Assembly: GCA_028281285.1 (NCBI GenBank)
Contig: JANQKF010000015.1
Coordinates: 1 to 64,000 of the forward strand
Direction: 5' to 3'
DNA length: 64,000 nucleotides
Origin: Cyclobacteriaceae bacterium
GTDB lineage: Bacteria > Bacteroidota > Bacteroidia > Cytophagales > Cyclobacteriaceae
Both the position numbers and the translations under genes were made by a program. Every line of letters starts with the position of its first letter. Within the stretch, counting starts at the first letter, position 1. The notes under the pieces are model-generated. The model saw only the letters and a list, made by a program, of their open reading frames with translations, was not told the origin of the DNA and ran no database searches. Shown piece after piece: positions 1 through 9,748 of this stretch.

Positions 1-253
1 AGACTACTCTTATCTGCGGTTAATCTTATCCTGACGTCACAGACCCATCAGAACCAGTTCTGCATTTGATGCCTCAAATCCTAACCGGCAGAACGAGGGT
101 TAGGGAGACACATTGCTATCTAAATCTGATTAGGCAGCAAGGGCGTATTGTCTTTCGCCAATTAAAATGTTGAAGGTTTGTTTACGGGAAATACCAACAA
201 CTCCCGGCATGCTTACACTTGCATTGCACCTACTGTCAATTCCAGTCGGCCCC
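1..253 (-). ncRNA. ssrA: tmRNA (SsrA), 3' end truncated by the window edge
   Basis: Reverse complement begins GGGGCCGACTGGAATTGACAG (tmRNA 5' end) and contains GGC GAA AGA CAA TAC GCC CTT GCT GCC TAA = GERQYALAA* at 159-130, a typical proteolysis tag. Confidence 0.93.
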
Positions 254-486
254 ATATATGCACCGAAGCCTTGGCGTAGGTGTATAACAATTACCTATTT
301 CCAGCTTCGGTATGTAACCATTCCTTCTGAATGGTCATTTATAATTTGAACGTTCGAAATTCACTCAGCGTTCAATAGAACATCTTCGCCATGGCTTCGA
401 TGTTCAAAGCAAAAGTACGACCTTTTGGGTTCAATATAAATTACCTTTGCTCGTATATAGAACTGAACAAACTACTTATTGAAACA

Positions 487-957
487 ATGAAAAAACTACT
501 CACCTTATCCACCCTTACCCTGCTCACCTTAATTTTATGCAATAATCAGTCCAATGCTCAAAATAGTATCAACGTCCCGGAAGGTTTTGAATTGGGTATC
601 CGGCTTGGAGATACTCAAGGTGGAGCTTTGGCCATAGATGCGGTAATTCCCTTTAGAGGAAACCGGCTTAGAGCGGATTTGGGACTGTTTGATGGCTTCT
701 CAGTGACCGGACTTCATGACTGGAAATTTATACTCAATGAGAACTTCTTTTGGTATACAGGAGCAGGTGCAATCCTGGATTTTGAAGACGACCTGGACAT
801 TGCCGCTGCGGCCGAAATTGGTATAGAGTATATTTTGGATGATGCTCCTTTTACAATCAGTATCGATTGGAGACCCACCATTGGATTCACAGACGGAAAT
901 TTCGGGGGGAATAGCTTTGGCATAAACCTCCGCTATACTTTTCAACAAAGTCGCTAA
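487..957 (+). CDS. Secreted/outer-membrane beta-barrel-like hypothetical protein
   Basis: Signal peptide MKKLLTLSTLTLLTLILCNNQSNAQ begins at the ATG at 487; alternating strand pattern with C-terminal aromatic (LRYTFQQSR). Confidence 0.7.
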   Translation: MKKLLTLSTLTLLTLILCNNQSNAQNSINVPEGFELGIRLGDTQGGALAIDAVIPFRGNRLRADLGLFDGFSVTGLHDWKFILNENFFWYTGAGAILDFEDDLDIAAAAEIGIEYILDDAPFTISIDWRPTIGFTDGNFGGNSFGINLRYTFQQSR

Positions 958-1009
958 AACTTTAATCAATATCGGATAACATCTTACGTAAGATTTATAT
1001 CTTGCGGTG

Positions 1010-2125
1010 ATGGATAATTTCGTTGTCTCAGCGAGAAAATACAGACCGGTTGGTTTCGAAGAAGTAGTAGGTCAGGAGCATATTACCACCACGCTCCAGA
1101 ATGCCATCGATAACAATCAACTAGCTCAGGCATTGTTGTTCTGTGGTCCTCGAGGTGTTGGAAAAACCACCTGTGCGAGGATCGTAGCTCGAATGATCAA
1201 CGATCAGAATATTGAAAATCCGCTGGAGGCTAATGACACGTTCAACATTTATGAATTGGACGCTGCTTCCAACAATTCGGTAGATGATATCCGAAACCTG
1301 ATCGATCAGGTAAGATATCCTCCTCAACAGGGAAAGTTCAAAGTTTACATAATTGATGAGGTTCATATGCTCTCCAATCAGGCATTTAATGCCTTTTTGA
1401 AGACATTAGAAGAGCCTCCGTCTTACGCCATCTTCATTCTTGCAACAACAGAAAAGCATAAAGTAATTCCTACCATCCTTTCTCGTTGCCAGATTTTCGA
1501 CTTTAACCGGATCGAGGTAGCTGATATCTCAAATCAGCTTTCGAAGATTGCCCAAAAGGAAAATATCGAAACAGAAGAAGAAGCACTTCACCTCATTGCT
1601 CAAAAAGCAGATGGGGCAATGCGAGATGCGCTTTCATTGTTTGACCTTATTGTGACCTTCTCCCATGGACAGAAAGTCACTTACCAATCAACAATTGATA
1701 ATCTCCACATTCTGGATTATGACTATTATTTCAGGATGACAGAGTCACTTTTTGCAGAGGACACTTCCCAGGTGTTATTGATCTTTGATGAGATTCTGAA
1801 GAAAGGCTTCGATGGGCACAATTTCATTGTAGGCCTAAGCAGCCATTTCCGAGATCTGATGGTGTGTAAAGACACAGCTACTATTGACCTCCTACAGGTT
1901 TCCGATAGTATAAAAGCCAAATATAAAGAGCAGGCAGAGACACTCTCCCTTTCGTTCCTCCTGTCGGCATTGAATATCGCCAGCCAATGCGATATCAACT
2001 ATAAGGCAAGTAAGAACCAACGGCTGCACATTGAATTGGCCTTGATTAAGATGGCCCATATTAATTCGGCAATTAACCTTGCTGAAATGAACGCCAACGG
2101 TGATTCATCAAAAAAAAAATCCTAA
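1010..2125 (+). CDS. dnaX: DNA polymerase III subunit gamma (0-frame product of dnaX)
   Basis: Walker A GPRGVGKTTCARI, DEVHMLSNQAFNAFLKTLEEPP, SRCQIFDF motifs; 0-frame ends one codon after an A10 run. Confidence 0.95.
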   Translation: MDNFVVSARKYRPVGFEEVVGQEHITTTLQNAIDNNQLAQALLFCGPRGVGKTTCARIVARMINDQNIENPLEANDTFNIYELDAASNNSVDDIRNLIDQVRYPPQQGKFKVYIIDEVHMLSNQAFNAFLKTLEEPPSYAIFILATTEKHKVIPTILSRCQIFDFNRIEVADISNQLSKIAQKENIETEEEALHLIAQKADGAMRDALSLFDLIVTFSHGQKVTYQSTIDNLHILDYDYYFRMTESLFAEDTSQVLLIFDEILKKGFDGHNFIVGLSSHFRDLMVCKDTATIDLLQVSDSIKAKYKEQAETLSLSFLLSALNIASQCDINYKASKNQRLHIELALIKMAHINSAINLAEMNANGDSSKKKS

Positions 2126-2733
2126 CTGATTCTGTAGAGAAAGAAGTTGAGCATTCTATAGAACAAAAGTCTGGTTTGACTGAAAAGTCAGAAAAAACAC
2201 CTCCTAGGCCTGAGCCTCCAGCTGAGAAGTCTGAGGAAGACAAACCAAAGCCTCAACCTTCGAAAACATTTGCTATTCCCAGCAGGTCTGCCCTAAAGGA
2301 GAAGATAAACACTCCGGAGAAAGAGGAACAAAGTGAAGGATCAACCGAGCCTCAGAGTCCGGTTCGCACGGGTAAGATATCCGAAGAGTCCCTTTCCGAT
2401 TTTTGGAAAACAACGCTTACTAAGAAAGAAGCTGAAGAAAAGAATACAGAGGCTCGAATTTTTCAAAGTCCGTACAAGCTTGAAGATGAGCAAATCACCA
2501 TTCAAATTACCAATGAAGCGCTTCTTCCCACCTTTGAAAAAATCAAATTCGACCTCGTCAATGAACTGAAGGAAAAATTCAAAAATGACCAGATCAATGT
2601 TGTCGCTCAGGTAGTCGAAATGGAGAAAGGACAAATGCGCTATACAGACACTGAGAAGTTTGAATACCTCAAGGAAAAATATCCGGCACTGAAAGACCTA
2701 CAGGAAAAACTCGGGCTGGATCCTGAGTTCTAA
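2110..2733 (+). CDS. dnaX: tau-specific C-terminal extension of dnaX, read in the -1 frame from the A10 run
   Basis: Frame is open without stops from AAA at 2110 through 2733 (..KKKILTDSVEKEVEHSIEQKSGLTEKSEK...); the ORF track start at 2176 is a TTG codon. Pro/Glu/Lys-rich linker then a folded tail, as in tau. Confidence 0.8.
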   Translation, partial: KKKILTDSVEKEVEHSIEQKSGLTEKSEKTPPRPEPPAEKSEEDKPKPQPSKTFAIPSRSALKEKINTPEKEEQSEGSTEPQSPVRTGKISEESLSDFWKTTLTKKEAEEKNTEARIFQSPYKLEDEQITIQITNEALLPTFEKIKFDLVNELKEKFKNDQINVVAQVVEMEKGQMRYTDTEKFEYLKEKYPALKDLQEKLGLDPEF

Positions 2734-3692
2734 AAACTGAACGTAAATCCGACATTAATCACGTTCTTCAACTGAACGTCTCTGCCTCTGGTGCCATCAT
2801 CTCGTGTTAAAATTACATCGTCATCATAGATCAATTGCGAAGAAATGTTTGAGCTAATGAAGTCATTGACTTTCATATTCAGTGCTGCCTCTATGTTCAC
2901 AACAGTATTAGGGAACTTCTCATAGTTGGAGAAGAGGTTTACGTTTGTTTGAAATTTCACATTTTCCCAAACAGTTTTTTCATACTTACCCGCCAAACTT
3001 ATACCTGCCTCAGATCTGATCTTTTCACCTGCCTCCACACCAAACGAGCCTACATTGGAAAGCGAATCATTAAGTACAAATGTGAATCGGCCGGTAAATG
3101 GAGCTAGTGTGACCCTGAAGTCTTGCTCTTCCCTATAAGTGAGACCCAAAGAAGCCTGTAGATAGCCGGGAGACATGAAATCTGATATAAAAGTTCTGGC
3201 TTGTCCATCAGCAGTATTCTCTAGTTTAAAACCCTGATCCATTTGGGTACGAAAGTTTACCGCAGTGGACATCAGAATTTTTTCGCTGAATTTCTGACTG
3301 AATTTGGAGCTAAGAATCACCAGGTCATCCGTCTTTTCAAATCGATTGCCCTCTCCACCATTTCTAATGACCCCGTAACCTACTTGAACACTGTTCTCCC
3401 AAACTGCTTCGTCCTTTTCATAATTGGCAAAGGCCTCAATCCTTCCGCCAATAGCAACCGAGGAATTACCCCCTGCGGCCCAGTTTTTCAGGCCAACCTG
3501 TTGCACATTTATACCAAAGTTTCCCCCGGTTTTCCAGAAGATGAGACTGTCAGGTTTTGCAGGAATCGTATCAGCAGCGATAATTGCAGAATCCAATCGG
3601 ACCGTATCCGTTTGGAGCGTATCTGCCTCTTGGGCGAAGCCATTGCATAAAAAGAATACCCAGATCAGGGCTGACCCTAAAAATTTGTTCAT
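2730..3692 (-). CDS. DUF3078 domain-containing protein
   Basis: Signal peptide; WKTGGNFGINVQQVGLKNWAAGGNSSVAIGG motif typical of this Bacteroidota family. Confidence 0.8.
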   Translation of the reverse strand: MNKFLGSALIWVFFLCNGFAQEADTLQTDTVRLDSAIIAADTIPAKPDSLIFWKTGGNFGINVQQVGLKNWAAGGNSSVAIGGRIEAFANYEKDEAVWENSVQVGYGVIRNGGEGNRFEKTDDLVILSSKFSQKFSEKILMSTAVNFRTQMDQGFKLENTADGQARTFISDFMSPGYLQASLGLTYREEQDFRVTLAPFTGRFTFVLNDSLSNVGSFGVEAGEKIRSEAGISLAGKYEKTVWENVKFQTNVNLFSNYEKFPNTVVNIEAALNMKVNDFISSNISSQLIYDDDVILTRDDGTRGRDVQLKNVINVGFTFSF

Positions 3693-3726
3693 CTCACTGC
3701 CCAAAAAGTCGTGCAAAGTTAACGAT

Positions 3727-5658
3727 CTAAGGGGACTTCAATTTTAATATTTTCAGCTTTTCTCCCAGGGCTAAAGAATCAGCTGCTTTATTGTTCCATT
3801 TTAAGATTTCTTCAACAGTTACCCCATATTTTTGAGAGATGCCCCACAGGGTCTCTCCTTTTTTAACCTCATGCTCAATCGTCTCACGTTCTTTAGGGGC
3901 TTCAGTGACATAAGCCTTGGGAACGACCAAATCGAGCCTTTGATCTATCTGCAATCCATCCATTAGGTTTAATCCATTCCAAGCCAGAATATCATCGATT
4001 TCTATCCCATAGCGCTTGGAAATTCCAAAGAATGATTCTTTTGGTTTTACGATATGTACCAAAGTCGTTTCATCAGGCCCCGGTTCAAGTGGTTTTTTAA
4101 CAACCTTTTTGGACTCAGGTTCAGGCAACTCGCTGGTTTCCAAATCTACAGATCCTTCATTCTTTGGTATTTCAACTGTTTTCACTCCGTCTGTAGCTCT
4201 AGGTGGATCCACTTCCTTGATCAACCTGTTTTCTGCAATAATCTCCGAGCTAGGCACTAATACATTGCTATACTCAACTGGAATCCTGGTGGGCCTGATG
4301 AATCTCAACCAAAGCACCCGTCCAACTTTCAAATCTTCGACTTCACGCATTCGGTTTTTGGCCAATAGCTTTTTCATTTTCAAGCCATACTTTTGAGAAA
4401 CACTCCAAAGTGTTTCGCCAGGTTGAACCACATGATAGTGCACTCTCCCTTTATTCCTTTTACTCTTTAAATAGTAATATTTTCCACCTCTGATAGTACC
4501 CTTTACTCCGATATCATTAAACACCTTGATTTTCAGCACACTCAATCCTGTGCGTCTGGCCAAATCACGCAATGTCTCGCCTTCCTTGGCGCGAATTGCG
4601 GGAAGTCCGTTTAGCTTGATCTGACCCGGCTCAAATTCCATCCTGCGATTACCCGTGATCAAAGGATAGGCCCCGACATTACCCTCAACCGGTTTTCTAG
4701 ACACTACTCGCTTTGGCTTAGTGGATTTAGGTTTAGTTTCCTTCGATGACGTTTCCTTTCTTGTATTTCCAGAGGTTGTTTTCTTAGAATTAGTAGAGGT
4801 TGGCTTATTGTCTGAGGGTTTATCGTTCCTTGCGATTCTTCGATTTCCAGCCTTTACCGGATAAATCACATAATATTCTTTCTCCGTAGGAATCCTCGAT
4901 TGGTTTAGCCATTTGTTCAATCGTTTCAATTCGTCATAATCCACTCCTAATTCCTGGCTGACTTGCCTTAGGCTTTTGCCTTTAGCCTTATATTCTGACA
5001 AGGTGACTTCAGGATGTTTAATACCGTTTCCAACAAAATCCTGAAAGGCAATTCGGTGAGCAATGAATTTGAGGATGTACCAATGAGATTTAGCGGTAAT
5101 GGTCATCGACTTAGCTCCATACAGCTTTTCTGAAACCGAACGTTGTGTTCCTCCAAGCCCTTGTAGATAAGATTGCAGAGAGAGTACCCAGTTATCAAAA
5201 ACAAAATTACTTCGCTTGAAGTATTTTGTAGCACCAATGGTGCTAGCTATTATATGTTTCCTCTCATCCACTGCATTGTCAACCCGGAGCCCTAGTTCCT
5301 GGGCCGAAGCTTTTTTGAATTGCCAAAATCCGACTGCATTAGAGGCGGAAACTGCATCGGATATGAACTCCCCTTCCTGGATCGCGAGGTATTTGAAGTC
5401 ATCCGGAATCCCCTCCTCCTTAAGCACCTTTTCAACAAAATGCATATACAAATTGGAGCGATCGGCTTTTAACTGAAAATGATATTGACTTCGAGTCAGA
5501 AGGTCGAGTGTTTTCTCGATTTCTCTTTTTGCGCTCTCGGTAATTTTGAGTTTTACCCCTGCGAAGGTCATTGAAGAGGGGACACTGGGTGGGGCTTGCG
5601 CTAAAGAGCTCAACGAAGCCAACAGAAAGATGACTACACCCAATATTTTTTTGACCAC
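3727..5658 (-). CDS. Lytic transglycosylase (MltD-like) with multiple LysM domains
   Basis: SLT-like YLAIQEGEFISDAVSASNAVGFWQF; several LysM repeats (HYHVVQPGETLWSVSQKYGL..., HEVKKGETLWGISQKYGV...). Confidence 0.88.
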   Translation of the reverse strand: MVKKILGVVIFLLASLSSLAQAPPSVPSSMTFAGVKLKITESAKREIEKTLDLLTRSQYHFQLKADRSNLYMHFVEKVLKEEGIPDDFKYLAIQEGEFISDAVSASNAVGFWQFKKASAQELGLRVDNAVDERKHIIASTIGATKYFKRSNFVFDNWVLSLQSYLQGLGGTQRSVSEKLYGAKSMTITAKSHWYILKFIAHRIAFQDFVGNGIKHPEVTLSEYKAKGKSLRQVSQELGVDYDELKRLNKWLNQSRIPTEKEYYVIYPVKAGNRRIARNDKPSDNKPTSTNSKKTTSGNTRKETSSKETKPKSTKPKRVVSRKPVEGNVGAYPLITGNRRMEFEPGQIKLNGLPAIRAKEGETLRDLARRTGLSVLKIKVFNDIGVKGTIRGGKYYYLKSKRNKGRVHYHVVQPGETLWSVSQKYGLKMKKLLAKNRMREVEDLKVGRVLWLRFIRPTRIPVEYSNVLVPSSEIIAENRLIKEVDPPRATDGVKTVEIPKNEGSVDLETSELPEPESKKVVKKPLEPGPDETTLVHIVKPKESFFGISKRYGIEIDDILAWNGLNLMDGLQIDQRLDLVVPKAYVTEAPKERETIEHEVKKGETLWGISQKYGVTVEEILKWNNKAADSLALGEKLKILKLKSP

Positions 5659-6299
5659 TATTTCTTTCTTAAAACCATTAATCCGTCTCGGATCGGGAAA
5701 AGTACATTTTCAACTCGATCGTCTTCATGGACCAAACGGTTAAAATCTATGATGGCTTGTGTATCCTTGTCAATTTTCTTTTCGGATCTAACCACCTTTC
5801 CGCTCCAGAGTACATTATCGGCTATAATGAATCCTCCCGGGCGGACTTTATCAAACACTAATTTAAAGTAATTGTAATAATTCGCCTTGTCTGCATCAAT
5901 AAAAACAAGGTCGAACGGTCCATCCAATTCGGGAATTAATTCCAAGGCATTACCCAATCTGAAGTCCACCTTATCCTGGATACCTGCCTCTTCAAAAAAG
6001 CCCCTTACCATTTCCTCCAACTCCTCGTTTTTATCAAGAGTGATAAGGACACCATTATCGGTGAGCCCCTCGGCCATGCAAATTGCTGAATAACCGGTGT
6101 ATGTACCTATCTCAAGAATTCGCTCTGGCTTAATCATTTGACTGAGCATGGCTAGCGCTCGGCCTTGTAAATGCCCCGATAACATTCGTGGCATCATCAC
6201 CTTTGCATGGGTCTCTCGGTTAAGGCGCTTCAATAATTCTGATTCCGGTTGACTATGCTCAACAGTATATCGTTCGATATCTTCTGGTAAAAATTCCAA
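5658..6299 (-). CDS. Class I SAM-dependent O-methyltransferase (caffeoyl-CoA OMT family)
   Basis: ILEIGTYTGYSAICMAEGL and DLVFIDADKANYYNYF motifs. Confidence 0.9.
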   Translation of the reverse strand: MEFLPEDIERYTVEHSQPESELLKRLNRETHAKVMMPRMLSGHLQGRALAMLSQMIKPERILEIGTYTGYSAICMAEGLTDNGVLITLDKNEELEEMVRGFFEEAGIQDKVDFRLGNALELIPELDGPFDLVFIDADKANYYNYFKLVFDKVRPGGFIIADNVLWSGKVVRSEKKIDKDTQAIIDFNRLVHEDDRVENVLFPIRDGLMVLRKK

Positions 6300-7538
6300 T
6301 TAGTTCTCTGGTAAAAAGGTGAGGAAACTCAATCTATCTTCTGAAAGGCTTTCGTTGGCGATATCTTGTAACTCCTTTGCCGTAACTCTCCTGATCCTAT
6401 CAAACACTTCATCGGATGACCTGATCCGTCCCAAATCAAGAATGCTTTTTCCCATCATGAGCATGCGGCTCGTATTATTCTCTCTGGCCATGGCCAATTG
6501 TCCAACTAACTGTTCTTTGGCCTTATGGAGCTGCATGGTTCCGAGAGGCTGTTCGCGAAGCCTTTTTAGCTCCTTTAACACAAGTTTTTTACTACGCCTA
6601 ACCTGTGTGGGGTCTGTACCGAAAAAGATGGCAAACAACCCGGTATCTGAAAAAGGGTGATAGCTGGCTTCCACATTGTAAACAAATCCGAACTTCTCCC
6701 TCAACGCCAGGTTTAATCGTGAATTCATCCCCGGCCCTCCCAGGATATTCATCAGCATGAAGAATGGCATCCTTCTCTTATCACGAAGAGAGTAGGCCGT
6801 AGTGCCGATTGCACAATGGGCTTGTCCCGCATTTCTATTCAAGACCTCGTTGGAAGCGAGATAATCACTGAAATCAATTCGACTTTTAGAGGCAGATAAC
6901 CGTGGAATATTGTTGAAATATTTTTCGGCCAACTTTCTTACTTTCCTCTCAGGAATATTACCAACACATGAAAAAACAACTCGATCGGTATTGAGGTTTG
7001 TTCTTATGAAATTCTGAAAATCCTCTCGGTGAAAGGACCGGACGCTTTCAGTCGTTCCCAAAATATTCTTACCTAAAGGGTGATCCCCAAAAATTACCTG
7101 ATCAAATTCATCTTGAATCGCATCCTCAGGACTGTCCCGATACAGGGCCATTTCTTCTAAAATTACTCCTCTTTCATTCTCAATCTGCTTTTCCGGAAAA
7201 ATAGAATCGAAGGTTATGTCCTGGAGAAGTTCGAAGGCGCTCTCAACGTGTTTGTCAAGTGCGGATGCGTAGAAGCAAATCTTCTCTTTGGTGGTATATG
7301 CATTTAACTCGCCACCAACTGAATCAAGCTTATTAAGAATATGAAATGCTTTTCTCTTCTTAGTCCCTTTAAAGGCCATGTGTTCCCAGAAGTGGGCAAT
7401 CCCGAGTTGATTCTCTCGCTCGTCTCTGGAGCCAATATCCAAAACGAAACCACAGTGAACAATTTTTGTGCTTGGCACTTCACGATGAACCACTCTGATT
7501 CCGTTGTTGAGGGTAAAAAGATTGTAATCAGTCATCAC
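6300..7538 (-). CDS. M16 family zinc metallopeptidase (insulinase-like)
   Basis: HFWEHMAFKGTKKR (HxxEH) and downstream E-rich motif; M16 C-terminal half. Confidence 0.93.
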   Translation of the reverse strand: MMTDYNLFTLNNGIRVVHREVPSTKIVHCGFVLDIGSRDERENQLGIAHFWEHMAFKGTKKRKAFHILNKLDSVGGELNAYTTKEKICFYASALDKHVESAFELLQDITFDSIFPEKQIENERGVILEEMALYRDSPEDAIQDEFDQVIFGDHPLGKNILGTTESVRSFHREDFQNFIRTNLNTDRVVFSCVGNIPERKVRKLAEKYFNNIPRLSASKSRIDFSDYLASNEVLNRNAGQAHCAIGTTAYSLRDKRRMPFFMLMNILGGPGMNSRLNLALREKFGFVYNVEASYHPFSDTGLFAIFFGTDPTQVRRSKKLVLKELKRLREQPLGTMQLHKAKEQLVGQLAMARENNTSRMLMMGKSILDLGRIRSSDEVFDRIRRVTAKELQDIANESLSEDRLSFLTFLPEN

Positions 7539-7578
7539 TTTATCTCCGAACCGTGCAAAGATAGCAAATGATTACTAC

Positions 7579-8649
7579 CTAGCTCGCTTTTCTTTCATTC
7601 TGAAAAACCTCCTCCACATATTGTTTCATCGAGTTCAACCCCATTTCAGATTGCTGATAAATTTGTCCTGCATATGGTTCGGGGATTGATTTTCGGTCTC
7701 CGGATAAGGCACGGAAATTCAAAACAGTGGTCACCTCGTTTTTCCTTTTTAACTCATAATAGGCCAACATGGCAAAACCTGTATTCATTGAAGTTGCCTT
7801 TTCGATATAGACTACATCATCGGTGTCATCAATTTCCTGTACTGTTTGAATGTCCAGCTTGTCACCATCAAATTCACAAATATGCGTACTCCCTATTCGA
7901 TTGATACTGGAATCATACTCGATATTTTTCAGTCCTGGTGCAAAGTGAACTTTTTGGCTATGATCAGTCAATATTTTATGTACCAGATTCAATGGTGCAT
8001 TTACCTCAAGCTCCAATTTTCGGGCAATATTGAACAAGTTGCTGATATCTTCTAATTTCTCTGGTGTTGCTACTTCGCTCCGTAAATGATTCAGTTTTGC
8101 ATAGTGGTATTTGATGTCTCCCAACACCGTATAAATATCATGCCCTGAATTCCACTTAAGTGTTGAGTTTTCCATTTGTTCAAATTGGTAGTAGTCGTCC
8201 GACATCAGAATGTATTCAGAAGCCGGAACATTGTTCTTAAGCAATCGGTGAGCTATCACCATATCAGGACCAGACAACTTGGTGAAGTGAGAAATTTTGA
8301 TCTGATCGAACGTACCAAAATGAACAACAAACTTGAGAGAAAGTCCAGTTGCTCCCTGACAAGCCCCACATTTACAAACTCTGTCTCTCTCTATCACCTG
8401 CAAGTAATAGTGAAAATTTAGAAACGCCTCTTTGCACAATTCTTCGATGTCCTTATGACTCATTCTTTCTGAATGGTAAGTCAATAGAGCATCACCCTCT
8501 ATCTCGGCAAGGATAAATTTATCCTTGATTGTGTCCGCCAGTACTTGTAACAACTCATTGATAATATGAGTGCTATGGCTCAATTCTGTTTTTGTAAGAA
8601 ATTTGGTGTAGCCGCTAATGTCGGGAATTAAAATCGTGGCTTCTTGCAT
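7579..8649 (-). CDS. DUF2652 / cyclase-homology-like protein with C-terminal SRPBCC-like region
   Basis: N-terminus MQEATILIPDISGYTKFLTKTELSHSTHIINELLQ resembles class III cyclase-related DUF2652. Confidence 0.75.
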   Translation of the reverse strand: MQEATILIPDISGYTKFLTKTELSHSTHIINELLQVLADTIKDKFILAEIEGDALLTYHSERMSHKDIEELCKEAFLNFHYYLQVIERDRVCKCGACQGATGLSLKFVVHFGTFDQIKISHFTKLSGPDMVIAHRLLKNNVPASEYILMSDDYYQFEQMENSTLKWNSGHDIYTVLGDIKYHYAKLNHLRSEVATPEKLEDISNLFNIARKLELEVNAPLNLVHKILTDHSQKVHFAPGLKNIEYDSSINRIGSTHICEFDGDKLDIQTVQEIDDTDDVVYIEKATSMNTGFAMLAYYELKRKNEVTTVLNFRALSGDRKSIPEPYAGQIYQQSEMGLNSMKQYVEEVFQNERKAS

Positions 8650-8735
8650 CTGTTTCTTCTCAATTAAGACTTACTTACTCACCACGTTCCAAAAGGGACA
8701 ACAAAACTCATATATTTGCTTGATCCCATTTTTCA

Positions 8736-9743
8736 ATGCCTTCACAACGAATCTTAATCGTTCAAACCGCATTTATTGGTGACGTCATACTGGCGTCTGC
8801 CCTTATCGAAAAACTGTCTGCATACTATCCTGATGCGAGCATTGATTTCCTACTTCGTAAAGGGAACGAGACACTGTTTAAAAACCACCCAAAACTCAGG
8901 GAAGTTCATATCTGGGACAAAAAGGGAAATAAATACAGGAATTTGTTTGGGCTGATTGGCAAAATAAGGAAGAGACGTTATGATATATTGATTAATGTAC
9001 AGCGGTTCGCCAACACCGGTCTACTCACGGCACTCTCTAGGGCCAAACTCAAAATTGGCTTTGACAAGAACCCATGGTCTTGGGCGTTCGATAAGAAAAT
9101 TCCTCACCGAATTGAACAAGGAGTTCATGAAGTGGAACGAAACAATGACCTTATCAAAGAACTTACAGATGACACAATAAAACGGCCAAGACTCTATCCT
9201 ACCCAATTCGATTTTGATGAGGTAAGCATCTTCAAATCAAAGCCTTATATCTGCATGGCACCAGCCTCCGTTTGGTACACCAAGCAATTCCCGAAAGAAA
9301 AGTGGATAGAGTTGATTAATTCGCTCGAATTTGAAGGCTCTATATATTTATTAGGAGCACCGGGGGATCATTCGTTGTGTGAGGAAATCATTGACCGATT
9401 GAACAAAAAAAGTATCCGAAACCTCTGTGGAGGACTTACACTCCTTCAGTCTGCAGCATTAATGAAAGATGCCGAATTGAACTACGTGAATGACTCTGCC
9501 CCCATGCATCTTGCATCAGCGGTAAATGCGAAGACATGTGCAATCTATTGTTCTACACTGCCGGAATTCGGGTTTGGGCCTTTAGCAGATTTCGCGAAGG
9601 TGGTTCAAGTGAATGACCTTAATTGTCGGCCTTGTGGGCTGCATGGAAAAAAATCCTGTCCTGAAGGCCATTTTCGTTGTGGTCAAGACATGGATATTCA
9701 ACAACTTATTAAGAACTTGGAAGACGCCCGACAACAGAGTTAA
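8736..9743 (+). CDS. Glycosyltransferase family 9 (heptosyltransferase-like)
   Basis: RILIVQTAFIGDVILASALIEKL N-terminus; NDSAPMHLASAVNAKTCAIY motif. Confidence 0.92.
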   Translation: MPSQRILIVQTAFIGDVILASALIEKLSAYYPDASIDFLLRKGNETLFKNHPKLREVHIWDKKGNKYRNLFGLIGKIRKRRYDILINVQRFANTGLLTALSRAKLKIGFDKNPWSWAFDKKIPHRIEQGVHEVERNNDLIKELTDDTIKRPRLYPTQFDFDEVSIFKSKPYICMAPASVWYTKQFPKEKWIELINSLEFEGSIYLLGAPGDHSLCEEIIDRLNKKSIRNLCGGLTLLQSAALMKDAELNYVNDSAPMHLASAVNAKTCAIYCSTLPEFGFGPLADFAKVVQVNDLNCRPCGLHGKKSCPEGHFRCGQDMDIQQLIKNLEDARQQS

Positions 9744-9748
9744 GCATC

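Noticed and set aside
167-349. Track ORF of 60 aa on the plus strand
   Set aside because: It runs antisense through the tmRNA body and promoter region; no protein features.
2176-2733. Separate hypothetical gene starting at TTG 2176
   Set aside because: The frame is open back to the A10 run and the protein is a Pro/Glu/Lys-rich tau-like tail; better explained as the dnaX -1 frame product. A sequencing indel remains possible and is stated in the finding.
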